Position numbers and translations under genes: made by a program
Notes under the pieces: generated by a model
What the model saw: the letters and a program-made list of their open reading frames with translations, nothing else
Told to the model about the DNA's origin: nothing
The model's database searches: none
Part shown: positions 35,336 through 44,131 of the stretch, one piece after another
Layout: each line of letters begins with the position of its first letter
How positions within the stretch are numbered: the first letter of the stretch is position 1
Assembly (NCBI GenBank): GCA_016716675.1
Contig: JADJVG010000012.1
Location: 103,302-167,301 of the forward strand
Source: Hyphomicrobium sp.
GTDB taxonomy: Bacteria > Pseudomonadota > Alphaproteobacteria > Rhizobiales > Hyphomicrobiaceae
Length of the DNA stretch: 64,000 nt
Direction of reading: 5' to 3'

Positions 35336-35764
35336 ATGTTTGAAATCGGCTGGAGCGAACTGCTGATCCTTGCGATCGTGACCCTGATATTTGTGGGTCC
35401 CAAGGAACTGCCAGTGTTTCTGCGCACGCTCGGCCGCTATGCCGGCTCGATCAAACGGCAAGCGGCGGAGTTCCGCTCGCAGTTCGATGCCGCGATGCGC
35501 GAAGCTGAACTCGATACAATGCGCAAGGAAATGGAAGCCTTGCAGGCGTCCGTCAACGCCGAGGTGATGGGCGCGAAGGCTGCTGTGAACGAAGCCGTGT
35601 CGCCGCCGGTCATGGACAAGTTGCCGTTGAGGCCCATCGTCGAGTCCGCCGCCGCAGCGACGAGCGCTGCCGCTGTAACGGCTCCCACAACTGCAGCACC
35701 TACTGCAACTGCTCCCGCATTGCCGATGCCGCCCATGCCGGCGCCGCCGCGTATGGAGCCCTGA
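35336..35764 (+). CDS. tatB: Sec-independent protein translocase subunit TatB
   Basis: Receptor-complex subunit of the Tat system. The 142-aa product begins MFEIGWSELLILAIVTLIFVGPKELP, with the TatB-specific Glu in the membrane helix and the Gly-Pro hinge, followed by the amphipathic helix RTLGRYAGSIKRQAAEFRSQF. The C-terminal 45 residues are Ala/Pro/Thr-rich. ATG 35336 gives the canonical N-terminus. The tatC start follows after 4 bp, so translation is coupled. Confidence 0.94.
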   Translation: MFEIGWSELLILAIVTLIFVGPKELPVFLRTLGRYAGSIKRQAAEFRSQFDAAMREAELDTMRKEMEALQASVNAEVMGAKAAVNEAVSPPVMDKLPLRPIVESAAAATSAAAVTAPTTAAPTATAPALPMPPMPAPPRMEP

Positions 35765-35768
35765 CACC

Positions 35769-36575
35769 ATGCAGGAGCGTTTGACATCGGGCGGTGCGGC
35801 GCCTGACGGCCAGGATGAGATCGACGCCAGCAAAGCGCCGCTGATGGATCATCTGATCGAGCTGCGCACGCGGCTGATGTGGGCGGTCGGCGCGTTCGTC
35901 GTCATGTTCTTTGCCTGCTTCGCGGTGGCCGGCCATATCTACAACGTGCTCGTCTGGCCGTACATGTGGGCATCGGGTAACGATCATGTCCGTCTGATCG
36001 CCACGCACTTCCTCGAACAGATCATGACGCAGGTGAAGCTCGCGATGTTCGGCGCGGGGTTCTTGTCGTTCCCCGTCATTGCAACACAGATCTATAAGTT
36101 CGTCGCGCCCGGCTTGTACAAGAACGAGCGGCGCGCGTTCCTGCCGTATCTGATTGCCACGCCGGTTCTATTCGTGGTCGGCGCGGCCGTTGTTTATTTC
36201 ATAGCCATGCCGGTGTTGATCACTTTCTCGATCGGATTGACGCAGACGACCGGGGAGGGTGCACCGACGATCGAACTGATGCCGAAGGTGTCGGAATATC
36301 TGTCGCTCATCATGACGCTGATCTTCGGCTTCGGCATCATGTTCCAGTTGCCGGTGATCCTGACGCTGCTGGCGCGCACCGGGTTCGTGACCGCCGAGAC
36401 GCTGGTTGGCGCCCGGCGCTATGCGATTGTCGGTATCTTCGCCGCCGCTGCGATTTTTACGCCGCCGGACGCCTTGAGCATGATCATCATGGCGCTGCCG
36501 ACCGTGCTGCTCTACGAGGCCTCGATCATTGCCGTGCGGTACGTTGAAAAGAAACAGGCTTCAACGTCGAATTAG
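35769..36575 (+). CDS. tatC: Sec-independent protein translocase subunit TatC
   Basis: Core receptor of the Tat translocase that binds the twin-arginine signal peptide. The 268-aa product has the N-terminal LMDHLIELRTRLM containing the conserved signal-binding Glu, six hydrophobic segments, the periplasmic FLEQIMTQVKLAMFGAGFLSFPVI segment, and FGIMFQLPVIL. It ends with a short Lys-rich tail. Complete. Confidence 0.96.
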   Translation: MQERLTSGGAAPDGQDEIDASKAPLMDHLIELRTRLMWAVGAFVVMFFACFAVAGHIYNVLVWPYMWASGNDHVRLIATHFLEQIMTQVKLAMFGAGFLSFPVIATQIYKFVAPGLYKNERRAFLPYLIATPVLFVVGAAVVYFIAMPVLITFSIGLTQTTGEGAPTIELMPKVSEYLSLIMTLIFGFGIMFQLPVILTLLARTGFVTAETLVGARRYAIVGIFAAAAIFTPPDALSMIIMALPTVLLYEASIIAVRYVEKKQASTSN

Positions 36576-36722
36576 ACGGTTTGCCGCCTGGACCGGGGCG
36601 CGGGGGCTGGATTAAGACCACTCAAGGCGCTTGCCGGATCACCGCTAGGAAGATCCAGTCAGAAGCGATTCCGTTTTTAAACGTCCGCCCACTCCCTTTC
36701 GCGAATTCATACGAGGCCGCCC

Positions 36723-38036
36723 GTGTTCGACATCAAATGGATCAGAGACAACGCCGATGCCTTCAATAGCGCGATGAAGCGCCGGGGTATCGCTGAGCAG
36801 TTCTCCGCCAGTGCACTGATTGCACTCGATGACCAGCGGCGCGCGATCTTGACGGCACTGCAGGATGCACAGGGCCGCCGCAACGCCGCGTCGAAGGACA
36901 TCGGCAAAGCCAAAGCCGCGAAGGATGAAGCGACAGCTGCCAAGCTGATGGCTGAAGTTGCCGCGCTCAAGGACCAGATCGCCAAAGGCGAAGAGGACGA
37001 GCGCCGGATCGACGCCGAGATCAAGGCTGTGCTGGAGGTCATCCCGAACCTGCCGCGCGAAGATGTGCCAGAAGGTGCCGACGAGCATGGCAACAAGGAA
37101 GTGCGCAAGGTCGGCACGCCGGGCACGTTTGATTTCACGCCCAAGCAGCATTTCGAAATCGGCGAAGCGCTAGGCCTGATGGACTTCGAAGCCGCGCAGA
37201 AAATTTCCGGCGCGCGGTTCGTCGTGTTGCGGGGGGCGCTGGCTCGCCTTGAACGCGCCATCGCTTCGTTCATGCTCGATCTGCACACGAGCCCGGCCAA
37301 CGGCAAGCTCGGCGGCTACGTCGAACACAATCCGCCGTTGCTGGTGAAAGATCAGTCGGCGTATGGCACGGGCAATTTGCCGAAGTTCGCCGAAGACCTG
37401 TTTAAGACGACCAACGATTTCTGGCTGATCCCCACGGCAGAAGTGCCGCTGACCAATATCGTGCGCGACAGCATCCTCGATGAGGCGCAACTGCCGATGC
37501 GCATGACGGCATGGACGCCGTGCTTCCGCTCGGAAGCCGGTGCCGCAGGTCGCGATACGCGCGGCATGATCCGCCAGCATCAATTCTCGAAAGTCGAACT
37601 CGTGTCGATCACGACGCCAGAAGCGTCGACCGAAGAACACGAACGCATGACGGGCTGTGCCGAAGAAGTTCTCAAACGTCTCGGCCTGCCGTTCCGCACC
37701 ATGCTGTTGTGCACCGGCGACATGGGCTTTGCCTCGCAGAAGACCTACGACATCGAAGTCTGGCTGCCGGGACAGAACACCTATCGCGAAATCTCGTCGT
37801 GCTCGGTGTGCGGTGATTTCCAGGCGCGGCGCATGGATGCGCGTTATCGCCCGAAGGACGGCGGCAAGCCGGTCTATGTGCATACCCTCAACGGCTCGGG
37901 TCTTGCGGTCGGGCGCACGCTGGTCGCGGTGTTGGAGAACTACCAGCAGGCCGATGGCTCCGTCATTATTCCGGAAGCATTGCGTCCGTATATGGGTGGG
38001 CTCACCAAAATCGAGAAGCCAAAGACCGAGAAATAG
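36723..38036 (+). CDS. serS: Seryl-tRNA synthetase
   Basis: Class II synthetase charging tRNA-Ser. The 437-aa product has the N-terminal antiparallel coiled-coil arm (RRAILTALQDAQGRRNAASKDIGKAKA...AEVAALKDQIAKGEED), motif 2 with TPCFRSEAGAAGRDTRGMIRQHQFSKVE, and motif 3 NGSGLAVGRTLVAVLENYQ. The start codon is a GTG at 36723. It precedes the small Imm31-like gene by one base. Confidence 0.96.
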   Translation: MFDIKWIRDNADAFNSAMKRRGIAEQFSASALIALDDQRRAILTALQDAQGRRNAASKDIGKAKAAKDEATAAKLMAEVAALKDQIAKGEEDERRIDAEIKAVLEVIPNLPREDVPEGADEHGNKEVRKVGTPGTFDFTPKQHFEIGEALGLMDFEAAQKISGARFVVLRGALARLERAIASFMLDLHTSPANGKLGGYVEHNPPLLVKDQSAYGTGNLPKFAEDLFKTTNDFWLIPTAEVPLTNIVRDSILDEAQLPMRMTAWTPCFRSEAGAAGRDTRGMIRQHQFSKVELVSITTPEASTEEHERMTGCAEEVLKRLGLPFRTMLLCTGDMGFASQKTYDIEVWLPGQNTYREISSCSVCGDFQARRMDARYRPKDGGKPVYVHTLNGSGLAVGRTLVAVLENYQQADGSVIIPEALRPYMGGLTKIEKPKTEK

Positions 38037-38037
38037 C

Positions 38038-38286
38038 GTGCTGCGCACCTACGATATCGTGACGGTCAACGCCAGCTTCGAGGATGAAGAAATCCGAGGC
38101 CGGCGCGGCTACGTTATCGGAGAGGTCCAGGCCGATCAGATCGGCGTATTTGTTTATGATATCGAGCGCGTCTGGTGCCTACATCCCAATGACGTGACGG
38201 CAACGGGCGAGATCGACATTGAAGCGCGGGACGAACCGCGCGGAGCAGCGATCCGTGTGAACTCCAAAGGCGAGATTGTCGGCTGA
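38038..38286 (+). CDS. Small Imm31-like protein between serS and surE
   Basis: An 82-aa soluble acidic protein starting at GTG 38038. The pattern YDIVTVNASFEDEEIRGRRGYVIGEV...VFVYDIERVWCLHPNDVTATG resembles immunity protein 31 family members (YD-I/V-V...EI.G..G.V.G...W......L..TG). The start directly follows the serS stop, and the stop overlaps the surE ATG (TGATG), so it is translationally embedded in a housekeeping operon. No toxin gene is near. The family match is from pattern memory only, and the protein may be a generic SH3-like fold. Confidence 0.65.
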   Translation: MLRTYDIVTVNASFEDEEIRGRRGYVIGEVQADQIGVFVYDIERVWCLHPNDVTATGEIDIEARDEPRGAAIRVNSKGEIVG

Positions 38287-39059
38287 TGCGTATTTTGATT
38301 ACCAACGACGACGGCATCAATGCCAAGGGGCTTGAGGTTCTCAAAGCCATTGCGCTCGGACTTTCGCCCGACGTGTGGACGGTTGCGCCCGAGACCAATC
38401 AATCCGGCACGTCGCATTCGATGACGTTGCACGCGCCATTGCGCCTGCGCTCGATCGACAGCCGCACGTTCGCCGTTTCCGGTACGCCGACCGATTGCGT
38501 GATCATGGCCGTGCGCCACCTGTTGAAAGACGAACCACCGCAGCTGATCTTATCCGGCATCAACCACGGATCGAACCTCGCCGACGACATCACCTATTCG
38601 GGCACGATCGCAGCAGCGATGGAAGGTACCGTTCTCGGCATTCGCTCTATCGCGCTGTCGCTGATGATGGGCTTCGAAGAAGGTGGCCGCCGCGCCATTT
38701 GGGATACGCCGCTCGCGCACGCGCCGTCGCTGATCGCGCGGCTCATCGCCGACACATGGCGTCCGGGCTCGCTGATCAATGTGAATTTTCCAGACGTCGC
38801 GCCCGATGATGTGGCGGGCATTGCGGTCACGCGGCAAGGCGTACGCGACGCCGCCTTGCTCAACATCGACGACCGCACCGACCCGTGGGGCACGCCCTAT
38901 TTTTGGTTCGGTTTCGAGCGCCGCAAATCGACACTCGTCGATGGCACCGATCTCGCGGCGGTCGCCGCAAACAAGATTTCCGTCACGCCGCTCAGTCTTG
39001 ATCTGACGGATGCCGACGCGTTGCTTCCGCTGCAGAAAAAGCTCTCGCAGGACCGTTAG
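38286..39059 (+). CDS. surE: 5'/3'-nucleotidase SurE
   Basis: Survival protein SurE, a metal-dependent nucleotidase. The 257-aa product has the N-terminal ITNDDGINAKGL with the metal-binding Asp pair, the NQSGTSHSMTL segment, SGTPTDCV, LSGINHGSNLADDITYSGTIAAAMEG, and a normal C-terminus. Its ATG overlaps the stop of the upstream small gene. In related genomes pcm usually follows surE; here it is replaced by 280 bp of non-coding DNA. Confidence 0.95.
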   Translation: MRILITNDDGINAKGLEVLKAIALGLSPDVWTVAPETNQSGTSHSMTLHAPLRLRSIDSRTFAVSGTPTDCVIMAVRHLLKDEPPQLILSGINHGSNLADDITYSGTIAAAMEGTVLGIRSIALSLMMGFEEGGRRAIWDTPLAHAPSLIARLIADTWRPGSLINVNFPDVAPDDVAGIAVTRQGVRDAALLNIDDRTDPWGTPYFWFGFERRKSTLVDGTDLAAVAANKISVTPLSLDLTDADALLPLQKKLSQDR

Positions 39060-39145
39060 GCGTCACCGCAACGGCGGTTGCATAAGCTTTGAAAAGCCGC
39101 CGGTTTGACGAAATCCCTCCGTGAATTCAGCGTAATCACTGTCTA

Positions 39146-39171
39146 AGGGAGAAGCATGGCCTGCTCTCCCT
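39146..39171. terminator. Possible stem-loop downstream of surE
   Basis: AGGGAG, a bulged A, AGCA, a 5-base loop, TGCT and CTCCCT form a strong hairpin 87 bp after surE. No T-run follows, so it may be a Rho-assisted end, a processing site or part of an untranslated RNA. Confidence 0.4.
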
Positions 39172-39282
39172 GGGTCATGCCGCGAACTGCATTTCGTTTG
39201 GGTCCTGGCACGGCCCTGGCGTGAACGCGATCCAAGGGGAGGAAACAGAGGGCTGAGGGAATTCGCACGAACTACGGGGTCC

Positions 39283-39298
39283 TTAACCCCTCGTTAAC
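39283..39298 (+). promoter_or_regulatory. Predicted CtrA-binding site upstream of the M23 lipoprotein gene
   Basis: TTAACCCCTCGTTAAC matches TTAA-N7-TTAAC exactly, 41 bp before the chosen ATG at 39340. A further TTAACC/GGTTAA dyad (39294-39312) overlaps its right half. The downstream gene is an LysM/M23 envelope protein, a class often under CtrA control in alphaproteobacteria. Binding is inferred. Confidence 0.6.
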
Positions 39299-39339
39299 CG
39301 AAAGACGGTTAATGGATGGTGCGAGTAGAGGTGCGTACC

Positions 39340-40782
39340 ATGTTTGATCTGACAGGCTTAGGCCGTCGCGTTTGTTTTGGCCTCAAAACACCGCAGTGTG
39401 CCGCAATCGTTATCGCCGTAATGACCGCCGGCTGCAGCGCCGACGTCACGCGCTTTGATAGCGCATCGTTCAATCTTAATGATCCCCCGGAAGAGACCGC
39501 AGCGGCACCCGTTCCGACGGAGCCAGTGCGCAGTCATTCCGACTACAGCAGCTCGGTTGCAACATCGACGCCGCGCGGGCCTTACGGTGCCGGTGCCGGG
39601 TCGGTTGAAGTTGCGGCTTTGCCAGAGCCTCAGTCGCCGCCGCCGGTCGTGCGGCCTTACACGGATGAGAGCTGGAAGCGCACACCCACAGCGCCGTCGT
39701 ATGCGCAGCCCGCCGCAGCGAGCCCCGTCACGACGGCGGCTGCCAGCCCGGCGCAAAATGAAATTATCACCGTTCAGCCGGGCGATACGCTCTACGGCTT
39801 GTCGCGGCGTCACCATGTGTCGCTCAATGAGCTGATGACTGCCAACGGGATGACGAGCCCGGCCCGGAGGCCCGGGCAGAAGCTAATTATGCCGGCATCA
39901 GGTAGCCAGCCGAGAAGCGCGCCGCGCGCAGCCGAAGTTGCGGCAGCAGCAGCGCCAGAGCCCGTGCTATCTCCTGAAATCACCGCCAAATACGGCAGCA
40001 CGTACACCGTTCAACCGGGCGATTCGATTTACAAGATCGCACGCTCCAACGGTGCAAATTACGCAGAACTGCAGCGGGTCAACGGCATCACCGATCCGCG
40101 CAAGGTCATGCCGGGTAGGGTTTTGAAAATTCCTGGCGCCGCATCGGTATCCTCGCCGGTTGCGACTGCCCCGACCTTGCCGCCCGCGGCTGTTGCCGAA
40201 GCGGCTCCAGCGGTCAGCGCGCCGCGCATGGCACAGAGCGCCACGACGCAGCCGACCGTTATCAATGCCGGTCAGCAGGTTGCCGCACTCAATGGAACGG
40301 CGACCGATGCGTCTCCCGCGCCGCAGGCTTCTGCCGAGCCGGCACCGAAGGCCGACAAGATCGCGAATGCCGAACCGCAAGCCCAGGCGCAAGCCGGGGA
40401 CAGCACCAAATTGCGGTGGCCGGTGAATGGTCGCGTGATCGCAGGTTTCGGTGGTCGCCCGGATGGCACGCATAATGACGGCATCAACCTGTCGGTTCCG
40501 CTCGGCACCGATGTGCATGCGGCTGAAGCCGGGATCGTTGCTTACGCAGGCAGCGAACTCAAGGGCTACGGCAACCTGATCCTGCTGCGCCATGACAATG
40601 GCTGGGTGACGGCTTACGCGCACAACGACGAAATGCTGGTCAAGCGTGGCGACAAGATCAAGCGCGGCCAAGTGATCGGCAAAGCTGGCAAGACCGGCAC
40701 CGTCGATCAGCCACAAGTTCACTTCGAATTGCGCCAGGGATCAAAGCCCGTCGATCCGACGCCGTTCATGGAGAAGATCTAA
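39340..40782 (+). CDS. LysM/M23 lipoprotein, NlpD/DipM-like
   Basis: A 480-aa envelope protein. The N-terminal segment ends in a lipobox (VMTAGC), so it is probably a lipoprotein. Two LysM domains follow (ITVQPGDTLYGLSRRHHVSLNEL and YTVQPGDSIYKIARSNGANYAEL), then a C-terminal M23 domain (LRWPVNGRVIAGFGGRPDG...QVHFELRQGSKPVDP). The usual HxGID zinc site reads NDGIN, so two ligands appear replaced; such degenerate proteins act as amidase activators. ATG 39340 has AGAGG 8 bases upstream; an in-frame ATG at 39316 is possible. Confidence 0.9.
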   Translation: MFDLTGLGRRVCFGLKTPQCAAIVIAVMTAGCSADVTRFDSASFNLNDPPEETAAAPVPTEPVRSHSDYSSSVATSTPRGPYGAGAGSVEVAALPEPQSPPPVVRPYTDESWKRTPTAPSYAQPAAASPVTTAAASPAQNEIITVQPGDTLYGLSRRHHVSLNELMTANGMTSPARRPGQKLIMPASGSQPRSAPRAAEVAAAAAPEPVLSPEITAKYGSTYTVQPGDSIYKIARSNGANYAELQRVNGITDPRKVMPGRVLKIPGAASVSSPVATAPTLPPAAVAEAAPAVSAPRMAQSATTQPTVINAGQQVAALNGTATDASPAPQASAEPAPKADKIANAEPQAQAQAGDSTKLRWPVNGRVIAGFGGRPDGTHNDGINLSVPLGTDVHAAEAGIVAYAGSELKGYGNLILLRHDNGWVTAYAHNDEMLVKRGDKIKRGQVIGKAGKTGTVDQPQVHFELRQGSKPVDPTPFMEKI

Positions 40783-40880
40783 TACGGCGCACTTTTCCTG
40801 CTGCACTCGTGCAGCGGAGCAGGCAGGCGCCGACAAAGAACACTTTTTGCCGCGTGCAAAAGCATGAGGGAAGACTGGAA

Positions 40881-40908
40881 AGGCCGGATCGCAAGATCCG
40901 GCTTTTTA
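40881..40908. terminator. Intrinsic terminator between convergent genes
   Basis: GCCGGATC (40883-40890), loop GCAA, GATCCGGC (40895-40902), then TTTTT. A stable GNRA-type tetraloop hairpin about 100 bp after the M23 gene; it may also help to end the opposite DUF815 transcript. Confidence 0.9.
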
Positions 40909-40971
40909 TTTGGCGCTTAGTAAGGCCCCACGTGACGTCAGCCGCCACCCGCTGGCATGTGGGCGCGCTGC

Positions 40972-41835
40972 TTAGTGGCCGTCGAGCATGACGCCCTGAC
41001 GGCCGGCAAGGTCGATGATGTATTGCCAGGCGACACGGCCCGACCGCGCGCCGCGCGTGGTTGCCCATTCGAGCGCTTCGCGCTGCACGTCAGCATCGGA
41101 GATCGCCAGCTTATAGTGCGCGGCATAAGCGCGGATCATGGCCAGATAATCGTCCTGGCTGGCGTTATGGAATCCGAGCCAAAGCCCGAAGCGATCGGAG
41201 AGCGAGACTTTCTCTTCCGTGACTTCCGCCGGGTTGATGGCGGTCGCGCGTTCGTTGTCGATCATTTCGCGCGGCATGAGATGGCGGCGGTTCGAGGTGG
41301 CGTAGAAGATGACGTTGCCGGGGCGGCCTTCGATACCGCCTTCTAGAACCGCCTTCAGGGATTTGTAGCTCGTGTCGTCCTTGTCGAACGAAAGGTCGTC
41401 GCAGAACACGATGAAGCGCAGCGGCGCGGCTTTCAGATGCTGCAGACATGCGGGCAGGCTGGCGATGTCCTCGCGATGGATTTCGACCAGCTTCAATCCG
41501 GGTGCGGCGCGGGCGGCCTCCGCGTGGGCGGCCTTGATCAGAGATGATTTGCCCATGCCGCGCGCGCCCCACAGCAGCGCATTGTTCGCCGGCAGACCGG
41601 CGGCAAAGCGGCGCGTATTGTCGAGCAGAATCGTGCTGGTCCGGTCGATGCCTTTCAAAAGCCCGAGCGGCACGCGGTTGACCTTGGTGATCGGTTGAAA
41701 GCCGCCCCCGGCGGGTTGCCAGACGAAGGCCTCTGCGGCCTGGAAATCAGGCGCTGGCTGCGGCTTCGGCGCGAGTCGGTTGAGGGCTGCTGCAATTTGG
41801 GCGAGAAGTGGGCTGAGGTCGGTCGGATTTGACAT
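40972..41835 (-). CDS. DUF815 family AAA-type ATPase
   Basis: A 287-aa P-loop ATPase of unknown role. Walker A is ALLWGARGMGKSSLI, Walker B is LRFIVFCDDLSFD, and the sensor region has NVIFYATSNRRHLMPR, with RFGLWLGFHNASQDDYL following, all features of the DUF815 family. No membrane segment. It is conserved at this position, next to yajC-secDF, in the order. It may be a chaperone-like ATPase, but its substrate is not known. Confidence 0.9.
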   Translation of the reverse strand: MSNPTDLSPLLAQIAAALNRLAPKPQPAPDFQAAEAFVWQPAGGGFQPITKVNRVPLGLLKGIDRTSTILLDNTRRFAAGLPANNALLWGARGMGKSSLIKAAHAEAARAAPGLKLVEIHREDIASLPACLQHLKAAPLRFIVFCDDLSFDKDDTSYKSLKAVLEGGIEGRPGNVIFYATSNRRHLMPREMIDNERATAINPAEVTEEKVSLSDRFGLWLGFHNASQDDYLAMIRAYAAHYKLAISDADVQREALEWATTRGARSGRVAWQYIIDLAGRQGVMLDGH

Positions 41836-42080
41836 TATAGGCCTTCGGACGGGGAGGTGTTGAACACCTCTCTAGTCCCCGTTGCCCTTCGTGCCAACTG
41901 GCCCCATATGGCTGAAACCGCGCCCGAAAGGGGTTTCGACCCTCTCAGGTTGCAAAGCGGTGGCCGGTCACTATAGTCCCGGCCAAATTGGCGGTTCGGT
42001 TTCAGGTCATCAAGCCCAAGCGGCTCTGGCCCTGGAAGCGTGCCGCGTTGGCTTTTCCGATACCAATAGGACCCGCTCTC

Positions 42081-42416
42081 ATGTTTGTGACGCCAGCCTT
42101 TGCGCAAGCCCCCGTTTCTGCAACCGATCCGTTCAGCAGCCTTTTGATCCCGATGCTGTTGATGCTTGCGATCTTCTACTTCCTGCTGATCCGGCCGCAA
42201 TCGAAACGCGCCAAGGAACACCGCGAACGCATGAGCTCCGTGCGCCGTGGCGATACGGTAATCACGTCGGGCGGCATGGTTGGTCGCGTCACCAAGGTGA
42301 CGGACACGAGCGACGAAATCGAAGTCGAACTCGCCGACAATCTGAAGGTGCGCATTATCAAGAGCACGCTGATGGATGTCCGCTCGAAGGGCGAGCCGGT
42401 CAAAGAGCAGGCGTAG
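42081..42416 (+). CDS. yajC: Preprotein translocase accessory subunit YajC
   Basis: Small membrane partner of SecDF. The 111-aa product starts MFVTPAFAQAP and has the single span LLIPMLLMLAIFYFLLIRPQ, then the conserved KEHRERMSSVRRGDTVITSGGMVGRVTKV. ATG 42081 gives the expected short N-terminus; the in-frame region upstream would extend it atypically. First gene of the yajC-secD-secF operon and divergent from the DUF815 gene. Confidence 0.94.
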   Translation: MFVTPAFAQAPVSATDPFSSLLIPMLLMLAIFYFLLIRPQSKRAKEHRERMSSVRRGDTVITSGGMVGRVTKVTDTSDEIEVELADNLKVRIIKSTLMDVRSKGEPVKEQA

Positions 42417-42499
42417 GTCCTTCTCGGCAGCGCTACTGAACGCAACGTTAGGACGGCGCCCGTTGCCGCACCGTCCACGACACCAGAGAAGAAGATCAA

Positions 42500-44119
42500 A
42501 TGCTGCACTTTACTCGCTTGAAGACAATTGCGGTCCTGTTGACGTGTCTTGCCGGCCTTCTGTTTGCGATGCCGAATTTCTTTACCAAGGAATCCGTGGC
42601 GACCTGGCCGAACTTCATACCGAAGCAGCGCTTGAACCTCGGGCTCGATCTGCAAGGCGGCGCACATTTGCTGCTGGCCATGGATCAAGACGAGATCAAG
42701 AAGGACTGGATGGTGAACCTGCGTGACAGTGCACGCAGATCTCTGCGAGACGCGAAGATCGGATATTCCGCTCTCGGCATCCAAGGCACGCAGCTGCAAG
42801 TTCGTCTCACCAAACCGGAAGACCAGGAAGCCGCTCTGAAGGATCTGCGCAAACTGATCCAGCCGATCGGCAACGCGATCCTGGGCAGCAGCGGCAATGA
42901 TATCGAAGTGACCGAAGGCAGTGAGCCCGGCACGATCACCATGTCGCTGACAGAACAGGGTCTCAAGGCCCGCGTAGCCAGCGCCGCCGCTTCATCGATC
43001 GAAACCGTTAACCGCCGTATCAACAACCTCGGCACGTCGGAATCGACGGTCGTGCGCCAAGGCACGGACCGTATTCTCATCCAGTTTCCTGGCCTCCAGG
43101 ACACCGCCGAACTCAAGAAACTGATCGGTGAAACGGCTAAGTTGACCTTCCACGAAGTTCATCCCTCGTTGACGGCCGAAGATGCGAAGCTGACGGCTAT
43201 TCCGCCGGGTTATAAAATCTATCCGGGCACGGGAGATGAAGGCGGCGAGTATTTGCTGCGTGAAACGCCCGTTGTGCCAGGCGAGGATCTGGCGGATTCA
43301 CAACCGGGCTTTGACAGTCGCGACGGTCAGCCGGTCATCAATTTCCGCTTTAATCAGGCAGGCGCCCGCAAGTTCGGCGCCTTCACCAAGGAAAACGTCG
43401 GCCGTCCTTTCGCGATCGTTCTTGACGATAAGGTATTGTCGGCGCCGGTCATTCGCGAACCTATTCTTGGAGGCTCAGGACAGATCTCGGGCAACTTCAC
43501 GGTTGAGAGCACGAACCGGCTTGCGGTCCAGCTCCGCTCTGGCGCTCTGCCGACCAAGCTGACGATCGTTGAAGAACGCACGGTTGGTCCGTCGCTCGGC
43601 GCCGACTCTATTTCAGCAGGCAAGACCGCCGGCGTCATCGGTGGCATTGCCGTCGTGTTTTTGACCATCCTGGCTTACGGCACATTCGGCATCTTCGCTG
43701 TCGTCGGATTGTTCGTGCATCTCATGCTGACGCTCGCCATCATGACCGTGATGGGGTCGACGTTGACCTTGCCGGGTATCGCCGGTCTGGTTCTCGGTGT
43801 CGCCATGGCGGTTGATGCGAACGTTCTGATCTATGAGCGCATCCGTGAAGAACTTCGCACCGGCAAGCCGCCAATCTCGGCCATCGATGCCGGTTTCCAG
43901 CGCGCATTCATCACCATTGCGGACTCCCAGCTCACCACGCTGGCGTGCGCCATGATCATGTTCTGGCTCGGCTCCGGTCCGATTCGCGGCTTCGCCGTGA
44001 CGCTGACGATCGGCATTATTACATCGATTTTCGCGTCCGTGACCGTCGTTCGCCTGCTGATTTCGCAATGGATCAAAGCGCAGCCCAAAGGGCGTGGCGC
44101 GATTAAAGTTCCGGTTTAG
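42500..44119 (+). CDS. secD: Protein translocase subunit SecD
   Basis: RND-like subunit that uses the proton gradient to pull proteins out of SecYEG. The 539-aa product has the first span, the LGLDLQGGAHLLLAMD motif, the large periplasmic P1 domain (residues about 60-370), and the conserved membrane segments with GLVLGVAMAVDANVLIYERIREE. Normal length for the separate SecD. secF follows after 12 bp. Confidence 0.96.
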   Translation: MLHFTRLKTIAVLLTCLAGLLFAMPNFFTKESVATWPNFIPKQRLNLGLDLQGGAHLLLAMDQDEIKKDWMVNLRDSARRSLRDAKIGYSALGIQGTQLQVRLTKPEDQEAALKDLRKLIQPIGNAILGSSGNDIEVTEGSEPGTITMSLTEQGLKARVASAAASSIETVNRRINNLGTSESTVVRQGTDRILIQFPGLQDTAELKKLIGETAKLTFHEVHPSLTAEDAKLTAIPPGYKIYPGTGDEGGEYLLRETPVVPGEDLADSQPGFDSRDGQPVINFRFNQAGARKFGAFTKENVGRPFAIVLDDKVLSAPVIREPILGGSGQISGNFTVESTNRLAVQLRSGALPTKLTIVEERTVGPSLGADSISAGKTAGVIGGIAVVFLTILAYGTFGIFAVVGLFVHLMLTLAIMTVMGSTLTLPGIAGLVLGVAMAVDANVLIYERIREELRTGKPPISAIDAGFQRAFITIADSQLTTLACAMIMFWLGSGPIRGFAVTLTIGIITSIFASVTVVRLLISQWIKAQPKGRGAIKVPV

Positions 44120-44131
44120 GAGACCTCGCGC

